This document shows positions 45,869 to 53,995 of a DNA stretch of 64,000 bases, one piece after another (positions within the stretch are counted from its first letter, which is position 1; every line of letters starts with the position of its first letter). The translations under genes and the position numbers were made by a program. The notes under the pieces were generated by a model. The model had not been told where the DNA came from, did no database searches, and saw nothing but the letters and a program-made list of their open reading frames with translations. The DNA is from Geothrix oryzisoli (lineage in GTDB: Bacteria > Acidobacteriota > Holophagae > Holophagales > Holophagaceae), in NCBI RefSeq assembly GCF_022808865.1, contig NZ_JAKZLB010000005.1:1-64000 (forward strand). The letters run 5' to 3'.

Positions 45869-46318
45869 ATGTCCGGCCTGCTATCCCGCTTGGCGCCCCG
45901 CCGTTCCGGCCATGCCCGGGGCTTTTCCCTTATCGAACTGCTGCTGGTGCTGGCCATCATCGGCGTCATCAGCGCCATCGCCATTCCCAGCTTCCTGGGC
46001 CAGCGGCGCCGGGCCCGGGTCATTGGAGATGCCATCTCCAACGCCAAGGTGCTGGCCATGGCTCTGGAAAACCGCAAGGCTGAGAATGGCCTTTACGGTA
46101 CGGCTGGCACCTATTCCTGGAAGGCCGACGGCACCCGCCCCAGCACCGATATCGCTCCGAGTTTCACCCCTCAGGGCAACAGCAAGATGAACTACACGGT
46201 GACGATCACCAACGCCGGGCTCGCTTACACCTTGACGGTGTTCGACCCCAGCCTCAGCGATACCACGGTGGCCTACCAGATGGACCAGTCTGGGAAGGAA
46301 CTGGCGCGGCTTCGTTAA
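45869..46318 (+). CDS. Type IV prepilin (pilin-like)
   Basis: A 149-residue prepilin. An 18-residue basic leader ends in Gly, followed by the mature start F-S-L-I-E-L-L-L-V-L-A-I-I-G with the invariant Glu5 for PilD cleavage and assembly. The globular part ends with a hydrophobic strand, and there is no cysteine pair. ATG 45869 has GGAGG six bases upstream, and the gene lies 56 bases after pilC, so it is probably in the same transcript. It may be a minor pilin or a second main pilin. Confidence 0.88.
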   Translation: MSGLLSRLAPRRSGHARGFSLIELLLVLAIIGVISAIAIPSFLGQRRRARVIGDAISNAKVLAMALENRKAENGLYGTAGTYSWKADGTRPSTDIAPSFTPQGNSKMNYTVTITNAGLAYTLTVFDPSLSDTTVAYQMDQSGKELARLR

Positions 46319-46329
46319 GCCGGTCCTCT

Positions 46330-48270
46330 TCAGTTTTCCGTTTCTTTTCGGAAGTAGTCGGCTTCGATGTCCTTCTTCACCTTCTGGAAGGCCTCTTCCG
46401 ATATTTCTGTGGACTCCACCCGGACATAGCCCTTGTAGACCAGCTTGTGGGCGCCCCCGGCCTTCAGGGGCTTGTACACTGTGAGGACATCCTTGGCGGC
46501 TTCGGCTACGGCCACGTCCTTGTTACGTTCAGAGGCGGGCTTCTCGTACTGCAGGGCCCATAGGCCGTCGTAGCCGATCGCCAGTCCTTTGATGACTCCC
46601 TCCGCAGAGAATTGCCGGTATTCCTTGGCGGGTTCCCGCAGAAACTGGCCATTGATGGTGTGGTACCGGATGAAGGCGCGGTGGCCCGCGGGCGGGTCCA
46701 CCGAGAAGGGAGCATCGTCGATCAGGTGGTGGTAGATGGTCCGCCGCAGATCCAGCAGGCTCACGGCTTCTTCTGAGCCTTGAGCAGGACCGGGAGTATG
46801 GGGGTTCCAGACCACCAGGGGGATCCGCCCCTCCCAGGGGTCAATGTCGAACCCATGCACTCCTTGGAGGCGGATGGTATCGGTGACGTGGTAGAACCGT
46901 TCGCCGTGGTCCGAGAACAAAATTTTGACCGCATCCTTGTAATTGGGATCCTGATCGAGGGTATTCCAGAGCTCCTTCCAGGCGGCGAGGATGTGCCGCA
47001 TTCGGATCGTGTAGGCCAGGAAGGGGTCAGTCCTGGGGTTCCAGGTGGCGGCGGCCTGGTCATCGAGCATGGCCCAGCTACCGAAGGGCCGAAAGCTGAG
47101 CGGGGAGACACGCCACCAACCCGGAATCTCCTTCAATTCCTCCCGGGTGAGAAAAATGGGGGAGTGGGCCAAGCAGGAGTGGTACATCACCCAACCACTG
47201 CCCCGCCCGTGGTCCAACGCCTGCCTTAGCCCTGCGTCCAGGGGGGTCCAGGGGGTGGTCGTGGGGAAGACCCGCAGCACGTTCAGCCAAACGGCGTACA
47301 GCGGCAGGTGAGGGGCCAAGTTGCTGTTGACGAAGTTCTCCCAACCTCTTGCGGGCATCTCCACCGCGTCGAAGGCCTCGGATCGACCCGCCAAGCCGAT
47401 GGTACCGCCATCGTCGATGAAGAAGCGGGGCTTCAGGCCCTTGGCTCGGGCGAGCAGGACGGTCTCGAAGGGAAACTTCCCTTCCATTTCCTCGATCGCA
47501 GGAAAGGCGTGACCGGTGGAATAGTGCTCAGGGTCCCCCCCCCAGAGGATGCCGTACAGCAGGCGAGTGGCCGGGATGCAGGTGTAGGCATTGGGGTAGC
47601 GGGTGCCCTGGAAGGTTGGGAGGCCGGCCTCGGTGGCCGTGTCATCCCGCAGGCCATCCAGACCTACCATCAGCACCTTGGCGGAGCCGGGTACCGCAGG
47701 AGGCTTGGGATGAACCCTGGCCAGCCAGATCGGGGTCTGGGCGAAGACCGTCCAGAGCAGAATCCATCCAGCTAAGGTCGTCAAGATTTGGGCCGGCCGA
47801 CTCGCCCGACGGATGAGCGCCCAGGCGCCCAGCGCCAGCAACAGGGCCAGCAGGGGGAAGAGCAGGCCGAAGGGGACCCGGTTGAGGCCAGGCACCAGCC
47901 ACAGGGCCGTGGGGACCTCCCACCAGAGCACCCCGTGGACCCAACCTAGGGCCAGGGCCGTGAGTCCCATGGCTTGCCATCCCGTCCAACGATGCCACCA
48001 GCCCCGGCCCAGGGCCCAGGGCAGGCCCGCCCAGAGCAAGGTGATGCACCAGAGCAGGATCCCAGTCACCAGGTAGAGTGGCAGCACCTCGGTCAGGGCC
48101 AGCTTCCAGGCGAAAGCCCGGACGAGAGGGGACTTCAGGCCGTCTGAGACGAAGGCTGACATACCCCCCTGGGGGGTCTTCATGTACAGCCAAGCCAGGC
48201 ACAGAAAGAATGCGAGGACGGAAAGGGCGGAAACCAGGACTCCTGACCAGCGCGTTATACGATTCGGCAT
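46330..48270 (-). CDS. Membrane sulfatase/phosphotransferase-like enzyme
   Basis: A 646-residue inner-membrane protein. Five hydrophobic spans fill the first 185 residues, followed by a periplasmic alkaline-phosphatase-superfamily domain: V-G-L-D-G-L-R-D-D (metal-binding aspartates), P-A-T-R (candidate nucleophile Thr in the usual place) and F-S-D-H-G-E-R-F (Asp-His metal pair). This layout, five spans plus hydrolase, is that of LtaS, EptA and pilin phosphotransferases as well as some sulfatases. It lies between two pilin genes. ATG 48270 is preferred. Whether it transfers a phospho-group or hydrolyses one cannot be told. Confidence 0.75.
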   Translation of the reverse strand: MPNRITRWSGVLVSALSVLAFFLCLAWLYMKTPQGGMSAFVSDGLKSPLVRAFAWKLALTEVLPLYLVTGILLWCITLLWAGLPWALGRGWWHRWTGWQAMGLTALALGWVHGVLWWEVPTALWLVPGLNRVPFGLLFPLLALLLALGAWALIRRASRPAQILTTLAGWILLWTVFAQTPIWLARVHPKPPAVPGSAKVLMVGLDGLRDDTATEAGLPTFQGTRYPNAYTCIPATRLLYGILWGGDPEHYSTGHAFPAIEEMEGKFPFETVLLARAKGLKPRFFIDDGGTIGLAGRSEAFDAVEMPARGWENFVNSNLAPHLPLYAVWLNVLRVFPTTTPWTPLDAGLRQALDHGRGSGWVMYHSCLAHSPIFLTREELKEIPGWWRVSPLSFRPFGSWAMLDDQAAATWNPRTDPFLAYTIRMRHILAAWKELWNTLDQDPNYKDAVKILFSDHGERFYHVTDTIRLQGVHGFDIDPWEGRIPLVVWNPHTPGPAQGSEEAVSLLDLRRTIYHHLIDDAPFSVDPPAGHRAFIRYHTINGQFLREPAKEYRQFSAEGVIKGLAIGYDGLWALQYEKPASERNKDVAVAEAAKDVLTVYKPLKAGGAHKLVYKGYVRVESTEISEEAFQKVKKDIEADYFRKETEN

Positions 48271-48325
48271 GAAAGGGCCCTCTCCAACCAGTCGATCTGT
48301 GTGCAATCAGGTGGGGTAGACCACC

Positions 48326-48356
48326 AAAAAGAGGGCCCAGGAATGCCTGGGCCCTC
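48326..48356 (-). terminator. Rho-independent terminator of pilA
   Basis: A perfect 11-bp stem GAGGGCCCAGG/CCTGGGCCCTC with a four-base loop (48331-48356), followed on the minus strand by TTTTT. The strong stop after pilA is typical of highly expressed pilin genes. Confidence 0.9.
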
Positions 48357-48382
48357 TTTTCCAGGTGTGCGGTTCGAGTTGA

Positions 48383-48913
48383 TTACTCGACAGCACTGAC
48401 CTTGGTGACCGTGCTCTGCCCGTTCACGACGCCATTGATCTTGGCGGCGCCGGCAATGAAGCCAGCACCAGCCGGAACGGCCGAGGCCGTCGAGGTGGCG
48501 GCCACGGAGGGCTGGGGGGGGCTCACGACAAAGGCCACATCACCAGGCTTCGAGACCTTCGCCGCCGCGGACAGAGCCGCCGTGGAGGCGGTGCGGTCCG
48601 TGCCAGCCGTGACGCAAGTGGCGGGGAAGGCGGGGAGGGCGGGATTCCAGGGATTGTAATCCTTGCCGGAGGTCTGAGTGAGATAGGTCTGCAGCATGCC
48701 GGGAATCAGGCTGGCGGAGGTTCCGCTCTCCTTCAGGCGATCATACTGGCCGACCAGATCGCCCACGCGACCGTCCATGTTGGAGATGGTGGCCTTGTCA
48801 CGGGCCCGGGCGCGCTGACCCAGCAGGGCCGGGATGGCGATGGCGCTGATGATGCCGATGATCGCGAGGACCAGCAGCAACTCGATGAGGGTGAAGCCGG
48901 ACTGCTTCTTCAT
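48383..48913 (-). CDS. pilA: Type IV major pilin
   Basis: A 176-residue pilin. A very short leader M-K-K-Q-S-G precedes mature F-T-L-I-E-L-L-L-V-L-A-I-I-G with Glu5, then a long N-terminal helix and a Thr/Ala/Ser-rich globular part with few aromatics. It is not of the short, aromatic-rich kind proposed for conductive pili. AAGGAGA seven bases before the ATG, a strong terminator and a sigma-54-type promoter suggest high, regulated expression. It is on the opposite strand to pilBTC. Confidence 0.9.
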   Translation of the reverse strand: MKKQSGFTLIELLLVLAIIGIISAIAIPALLGQRARARDKATISNMDGRVGDLVGQYDRLKESGTSASLIPGMLQTYLTQTSGKDYNPWNPALPAFPATCVTAGTDRTASTAALSAAAKVSKPGDVAFVVSPPQPSVAATSTASAVPAGAGFIAGAAKINGVVNGQSTVTKVSAVE

Positions 48914-48946
48914 GGGCGTCTCCTTAGTAAGGGCCGAGCCAAGATT

Positions 48947-48962
48947 ATCAAGTCTCGTGCCA
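48947..48962 (-). promoter_or_regulatory. Sigma-54-type promoter of pilA
   Basis: On the minus strand TGGCACG-AGAC-TTGAT matches the -24/-12 consensus TGGCACG-N4-TTGCW except for one base in the -12 box. The expected start is about 22 bases before ATG, just ahead of the ribosome-binding site. Sigma-54 with PilR drives pilA in many bacteria. Confidence 0.65.
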
Positions 48963-49047
48963 GAGGTGGTGTGCTCAGTGTATTCAAGGTCCTGTATGAG
49001 GCAAGTGGGATTACGTATCGGCCCGTCTCATTTTCAGGAGATGGTGC

Positions 49048-49075
49048 TGACGCAATGGGTCCATTTTTTGACGCA
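49048..49075. repeat. Paired TGACGCA direct repeats upstream of pilA
   Basis: TGACGCA occurs at 49048-49054 and 49069-49075, starts 21 bases apart (two helical turns), with AATGG-GT-CCATT palindromic between them. They lie about 85-115 bases upstream of the sigma-54 -24 box, a normal distance for an enhancer-binding protein such as PilR. Confidence 0.5.
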
Positions 49076-51037
49076 TCAGGGCCGGAATCGGGATCGGTCC
49101 AGCAATAAGGCTGTCATCAATGCTCCCAGGAGCACGCCAAGAACCCAGACCATGCCGGGCCCTTCTGGCGTGCCTTCCCAGCGACCGTCCGGCAGGCGCT
49201 GCCAATCCACTGCCCTGGGATTATTGAGGGATGGCACCTGGTCCGAGGGGGAGGCCGTCTGTAACCTGCCATCGGGCTTGTGTTCCAAGGGCGTCATCCG
49301 GCCCTGCACCCCTGCCCATGGGTAGGTGAAGGGCATGGCCTCCGGCATTCGGGCGACATAGGTTCTCCGCCCAAGGACATCCACAAAACAGCTGACATTC
49401 CCGAGGGGGGCCAGCACCATCGGGTCCGCGGCCACCAGAGCCTGAACGCCAGCCTGCCGGAGACGATCGATCGATTCCTGACGTTTGGCCGCAAACCCTT
49501 CCACGGGAATGGCCCCCCGCCAGGGGACCGTCAGGCCATAGTGGGCCCGGCTCGCCACGGCAGGCTCCATCGGCTCGTAGAGCGAGAGGTTCCCCTGGTC
49601 ATAAAGTAATGGCGCATTGCCAATGAGGCCAAGCATGGGCACGGGGAGGGGCTGCAGCATGTTGAAGGCCCCGATCATCACCAAGCGGGATCCGGGGGGA
49701 ACCTCAGCCTTTTCCAAGCACCGGCGGGACTCCGATAGAACCACCTGGGCACCGAGGGCATGCGTGCCCTGGAGGCTGGGAAGCAGATCGAAGGCGAGGC
49801 CTCTGAGGCAAACCAAGGTGCCCAGGACGCAAAGGGTTCCCAGGATGCCTTGGCGCCAATAAGGCTTGAGCCCCCTAAACCCCTCTTCGCGCAGGAGCGA
49901 CAGGAGGCTCAGCGTTCCAAAGAAGATGCTCAGCTTCCAGGTCCACCGGAAACCCGCGAAGGGTCCGACAGCCAGGAACCGAAGCCATGGGAAAGTCGCG
50001 ATGCTGAGCAGAGCGCCGAAGAACAGGAAGAACACGACGGGGCGGAAGTTTCGCCTCTTTGAAGCCAGGCACACCACAAGGACGAGGCTGGGGGCGAAGA
50101 ACATGCCGATGCCCGTCCAACTGGCCCGGGCCCAGACCTGGAACCCTCCGCTGGGGATCAGGTTTCCGACCAAGACTCCATGCAGCCAAGTCCCCAGGGT
50201 TTGCGCGTGCATCAGGATGAATTTCGGGTTGTCCCGGCTCAGCATCCAATCGGGATTGGCCCCAGTGGAAACCCCCTTCAGATAAAGCAGAGGCGCCACC
50301 GCGGGAATCTGGGCCAAGGCCAATCGGACCATCCCCAGCCGCGATGATGCCCACTTCTCGTAGGACAAGGTCCATAGGGCGAGCAGAGACACCCCGAACA
50401 CGTACATGCTTGGATGAGCCGATAGGAAGAAGGCCAGGCTGGCACCGACCATGGGCAGGTTCGGGCGCCAGGATTGGATTTCCAGTTCGGAGTCTCGCCA
50501 GGAGAGGAGGGCCATGGCCAGGAACCAGGGGTGGCATGCCAGATAGTTGTGCCAGTTGGCCCCAAGGATGAAGGGGCCGGGGAGGGCCATGGTGGCAAGG
50601 CTGGCCAGCAGGCGCTCACGCCATTCGAACCGAGTGGGAAGCAGGCGCCATGAGAAGGCCCCGGCCAGAACCAGATGCAGCCAGGCGCTGGTCTCCAGGA
50701 TGGCAAGAGGATGACCGATCATTCGGGCCAGCAGGTTCGCCAAGTGGTATGCCGGGTAAAGCAGACCGACCTGCCCGCTCTCCCAGGGAGACCAGCCCGC
50801 GCCGAGATCCCAAACCATGCGGAGCAGCTGGCCGTGGTCCAACAGGCAGTCCGTGTGTGCCTTGATCAGCGGGCCATAGTAAGGGAGGTTGTCCGCGGTC
50901 GTTGTGAAGGGGTAGGGGCGGACAGCTTGGGCCAAGCCCACGAGCAATCCGGCGAACCCGGTGATGGCCAGGAAGACACCGGGGGAGGACAGGGCGAATG
51001 CTTGTAGTTTCTCAACCCAAGCCTTGCGTGGGCCCAT
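49076..51037 (-). CDS. Large polytopic membrane protein, GT-C/YfhO-like
   Basis: A 653-residue membrane protein with about 11-12 predicted spans in residues 1-470 and a C-terminal extracytoplasmic domain before a final span. The D-N-L-P-Y-Y-G-P segment after the first span, with charged residues in the first outer loop, resembles GT-C glycosyltransferases and YfhO-type proteins, which use lipid-linked sugars. I do not recognise it firmly. ATG 51037 was chosen because upstream in-frame sequence looks non-coding. It precedes pilA on the same strand and is divergent from the GT2 gene, with which it may work. Confidence 0.6.
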   Translation of the reverse strand: MGPRKAWVEKLQAFALSSPGVFLAITGFAGLLVGLAQAVRPYPFTTTADNLPYYGPLIKAHTDCLLDHGQLLRMVWDLGAGWSPWESGQVGLLYPAYHLANLLARMIGHPLAILETSAWLHLVLAGAFSWRLLPTRFEWRERLLASLATMALPGPFILGANWHNYLACHPWFLAMALLSWRDSELEIQSWRPNLPMVGASLAFFLSAHPSMYVFGVSLLALWTLSYEKWASSRLGMVRLALAQIPAVAPLLYLKGVSTGANPDWMLSRDNPKFILMHAQTLGTWLHGVLVGNLIPSGGFQVWARASWTGIGMFFAPSLVLVVCLASKRRNFRPVVFFLFFGALLSIATFPWLRFLAVGPFAGFRWTWKLSIFFGTLSLLSLLREEGFRGLKPYWRQGILGTLCVLGTLVCLRGLAFDLLPSLQGTHALGAQVVLSESRRCLEKAEVPPGSRLVMIGAFNMLQPLPVPMLGLIGNAPLLYDQGNLSLYEPMEPAVASRAHYGLTVPWRGAIPVEGFAAKRQESIDRLRQAGVQALVAADPMVLAPLGNVSCFVDVLGRRTYVARMPEAMPFTYPWAGVQGRMTPLEHKPDGRLQTASPSDQVPSLNNPRAVDWQRLPDGRWEGTPEGPGMVWVLGVLLGALMTALLLDRSRFRP

Positions 51038-51230
51038 GGGCACCCCCGAGATGATGTTCCGGCGGAAATTACGGATGGATTCGACATGCCTGGGTCTGGT
51101 CTTCGACAGTGTCAGGATAGCGAATGCAGAGCTCTGGATGGCTTGGGCCGTTCGAAAATGGCAAGAACGCTGCATGCTACTCTCGGGAACCCCCTCTCCT
51201 AGGATCTCCCACACAAGGATCTGGTTCCCG

Positions 51231-52208
51231 ATGAGCGATACGTTCTTCGACTTGGTGCCGCGGCCCCTTCCCCCGCTCCTCTCGCTGGTCATTCCGATTT
51301 TCAACGAGGAAGAGGTTTTACCGCTCCTGATACCCCGGCTCAGGGAGATCCTCAACACCCTCTCCTGTCCTTCGGAGGTGATCCTGGTCGATGACGGCAG
51401 CAGCGATAGGAGCATTCAGATTCTGCTCAAGGAATCAGAATCCGACTCGCGCCTGAAGGTACTCGCGCTCGCCCGGAATTTTGGGCACCAATTGGCAGCA
51501 ACGGCAGGGTTGGACTTCTCGCGGGGAGAAGCTGTCATCTTGATGGATGCTGACCTCCAGGATCCGCCCGAGCTTATCAGCGCCATGCTCGAAAAATACT
51601 GCCAGGGCTTCGATGTGGTTTATGCGAAGCGGACCGCCCGCGAAGGCGAGACCTGGTTCAAGAAGGCCACCGCATGGGCGTTCTACAGAATCATGCGCCG
51701 ACTGATTCACAAAGACTTGCCAGTTGATGTGGGAGACTACCGGCTCATGAGCCGCCCCTGCCTTGATGCCCTGCAATCCATGCGTGAAACGCATCGATTT
51801 CTCCGCGGTATGGTGGCCTGGATCGGTTTCCCACAGACCTCCGTCGAATTCATACGGCCCCGCAGAGCGGCCGGGGAAACCAAGTACCCATTGAGCAAGA
51901 TGCTCCTGTTCGCTTGGAATGCGGCGCTCTCCTTCTCTCCCTTGCCCCTCAGGCTGATCTTCGGAGCGGGCATGACTCTGGCCATTGGGAGTTTCAGCTA
52001 CGGCCTGTTCGCCATGGGGGCTACCTTCTGGGGTCTCGACGTGGTTCGCGGGTGGGCTTCCAGCATTGCGGTCACCTGCTTTATTGGAGGAACCATCTTG
52101 GTGAGCATCGGGTTGCTCGGTGAATATGTGGCCAAGATTTATGAGCAGGTCAAGGAACGCCCTCTGTATGTCGTCGCAAGAACCAAGAATTTCCCCCCGA
52201 AGGCATGA
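51231..52208 (+). CDS. GT2 glycosyltransferase, GtrB/DPM1-type
   Basis: A 325-residue membrane-bound glycosyltransferase that places a sugar on undecaprenyl phosphate. Seen: S-L-V-I-P-I-F-N-E-E, L-V-D-D-G-S-S-D (nucleotide-binding Asp), R-N-F-G-H-Q-L-A-A-T-A-G-L-D, M-D-A-D-L-Q-D-P-P-E (D-x-D metal site) and D-Y-R-L-M-S-R; two C-terminal membrane spans follow (about 237-260 and 270-295). The ribosome-binding site AAGGAT is weak. It heads a group with a methyltransferase and an epimerase. Base composition from here to about 53.97 kb is visibly less GC-rich than in the neighbours. Confidence 0.9.
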   Translation: MSDTFFDLVPRPLPPLLSLVIPIFNEEEVLPLLIPRLREILNTLSCPSEVILVDDGSSDRSIQILLKESESDSRLKVLALARNFGHQLAATAGLDFSRGEAVILMDADLQDPPELISAMLEKYCQGFDVVYAKRTAREGETWFKKATAWAFYRIMRRLIHKDLPVDVGDYRLMSRPCLDALQSMRETHRFLRGMVAWIGFPQTSVEFIRPRRAAGETKYPLSKMLLFAWNAALSFSPLPLRLIFGAGMTLAIGSFSYGLFAMGATFWGLDVVRGWASSIAVTCFIGGTILVSIGLLGEYVAKIYEQVKERPLYVVARTKNFPPKA

Positions 52209-52233
52209 ACCGGCCTCAGGAGCCCGACCTCCC

Positions 52234-52947
52234 ATGAATGCTGTGGATCATGAAGACAAGAACAGGGAATTCGATGGGTTCGCAGGGCAGTACCGCGAAC
52301 TTCTGAAGGATCCCATCCGGGAGGCTTTCACGAAGGATTCCGGGTTCTTTGCCGAGAGGAAACGCCAGGTCTTCGCAGCTTTTTTCGCACGCCAAGGAAT
52401 GGACCCCCACCGCATGCGGTGGTTGGATGTGGGGTGTGGCCAGGGTGAGTTGATGTCCATGGCGCAGGCTGATTTTGCCGGTTCAGCGGGCTGCGACCCT
52501 TCGGCTGAAATGCTGGCCCGAGCAGGCAACCCGAATGTCCGGGTGCAGAGAACCCCCACTTCGATCCCTTATCCGGACGAGAGCTTCGAATTCGTCTCCG
52601 CCGTCTGTGTGTACCACCATGTGCTGCCGGCGGATCGTGATGCGCTCACGCGGGATATTTTCCGTGTTCTCGTCCCGGGCGGGATCTTCGCCATGGTGGA
52701 GCATAATCCCCTGAACCCGGTCACCCAGATCATCGTGCGGAGATGCCCAGTGGATGCGGATGCACAGCTTCTACTTGGCAGGCTTGCACGCCGCCTGATG
52801 CACCGTCAGGGTTTCCGGAATATGGGAATGGATTTCTTCCTGTTCCTTCCCCAAGGGCTGACCCGGCGTTTCCCCTGGGTAGAAAAAATGCTCCGGAAGT
52901 TCCCGATGGGGGGGCAGTACTGCTCGTTTGGATTCAAACCAAAATAG
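52234..52947 (+). CDS. SAM-dependent methyltransferase
   Basis: A 237-residue class I methyltransferase. Motif I W-L-D-V-G-C-G-Q-G-E-L binds SAM; the acidic residue of motif II is the Asp in C-D-P-S; C-V-Y-H-H-V follows, then F-R-V-L-V-P-G-G-I-F-A-M-V-E-H-N-P (motif III). The C-terminal part is basic. In this setting it probably methylates a sugar or lipid-linked intermediate. ATG 52234 starts 25 bases after the glycosyltransferase stop. Confidence 0.8.
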   Translation: MNAVDHEDKNREFDGFAGQYRELLKDPIREAFTKDSGFFAERKRQVFAAFFARQGMDPHRMRWLDVGCGQGELMSMAQADFAGSAGCDPSAEMLARAGNPNVRVQRTPTSIPYPDESFEFVSAVCVYHHVLPADRDALTRDIFRVLVPGGIFAMVEHNPLNPVTQIIVRRCPVDADAQLLLGRLARRLMHRQGFRNMGMDFFLFLPQGLTRRFPWVEKMLRKFPMGGQYCSFGFKPK

Positions 52948-52995
52948 CAACACAGATTCAATGTATAAGGAATGAATGATGGACGCTCAAACCCC

Positions 52996-53973
52996 ATGAA
53001 AATCTTAGTCACAGGCGGTGCAGGCTTCATCGGAAGCACGGTGGCCGCGGAGTTGATCTCTAGGGGCTATGAGGTGGTCATCCTGGATTCCATGGAGAAG
53101 GGGCACCGGCAGGCCGTTCCTGTAGGGGCGAGGCTTGTCAAAGGCGATCTGGCTTCGGATGAGGTGCTGTGGCGGACATTTGACCAGGGACCCTTCGCTG
53201 CTGTGATGCACTTCGCGGCCTACATTGAGGCCGGAGAATCCATGCGGGACCCAAGTCGGTTCCTGCGGAACAACACGGGGAATACGTTCCGACTGTTGGA
53301 GATTGCAGCCCATCGGGGCGTTCGCAAGTTCATTTTCTCATCAACCGCGGCAGTCTATGGCGATCCGCAATACACGCCCATCGATGAGGCCCACCCCACC
53401 TGCCCGACCAACACCTATGGCCAAGCCAAGCTTTTTGCAGATCACGGTATGGATTGGGTGGCAAAACTTCACGACATGACTTGTATCTCTCTGCGCTACT
53501 TCAATGCGGCGGGGGCAGGTCCGGTTTACGGGGAGGACCATCGCCCAGAGACGCACCTGATCCCCCTGTTGCTGGAGACGGCCATGGGTCAGCGCGAGGC
53601 ACTTACCCTGTTCGGTACGGACTACCCTACGCACGATGGAACATGCGTTCGTGATTACATCCACGTAATGGATCTGGCCAGCGCGCACATCCTTGCGCTG
53701 GAGGCAGAACTTCCTGGCAGGCGGCACATCTTCAACCTGGGGAATGGCCGGGGATTCAGCAACCGAGAGGTGATCGCTGCAGTAGAACGAGTGGTTGGGC
53801 GCCCGGTTCCCGTGGTTGAGGCTCCTCGCAGGCCCGGGGATCCAGCGATCCTCATTGCCAGTTCAGAGAAAATCCGCCGGGAACTTGGATGGGCGCCCCG
53901 CCATGCCGACCTAGAGGGGATCATCCGGGATACCTGGGATTGGAAGAGGGACCACCCCAATGGGTATGCCTGA
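52996..53973 (+). CDS. galE: UDP-glucose 4-epimerase-like (GalE)
   Basis: A 325-residue extended short-chain dehydrogenase. NAD-binding G-G-A-G-F-I-G at the N-terminus, D-S-M-E-K-G in place of the usual D-N-L, F-S-S-T-A-A-V-Y-G with the catalytic Ser, Y-G-Q-A-K (YxxxK) and L-R-Y-F-N-A-A-G-A. It converts UDP-glucose and UDP-galactose or a related pair and supplies the glycan group. The start at ATG 52996 has a weak ribosome-binding site. It converges with the TPR gene, with 22 bases between stops. Confidence 0.9.
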   Translation: MKILVTGGAGFIGSTVAAELISRGYEVVILDSMEKGHRQAVPVGARLVKGDLASDEVLWRTFDQGPFAAVMHFAAYIEAGESMRDPSRFLRNNTGNTFRLLEIAAHRGVRKFIFSSTAAVYGDPQYTPIDEAHPTCPTNTYGQAKLFADHGMDWVAKLHDMTCISLRYFNAAGAGPVYGEDHRPETHLIPLLLETAMGQREALTLFGTDYPTHDGTCVRDYIHVMDLASAHILALEAELPGRRHIFNLGNGRGFSNREVIAAVERVVGRPVPVVEAPRRPGDPAILIASSEKIRRELGWAPRHADLEGIIRDTWDWKRDHPNGYA

Positions 53974-53995
53974 TATTTAGTCTGGAATGCAGGCC

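Noticed and set aside
46330-48270. Classical arylsulfatase call
   Set aside because: The C/S-x-P-S-R formylglycine motif is not matched (C-I-P-A-T-R has an extra residue), so a phospho-transferring role is at least as likely.
48383-48913. Conductive pilin (nanowire) idea for pilA
   Set aside because: The protein is 176 residues with few aromatics after the N-terminal helix, unlike the short aromatic-rich pilins proposed to conduct electrons.
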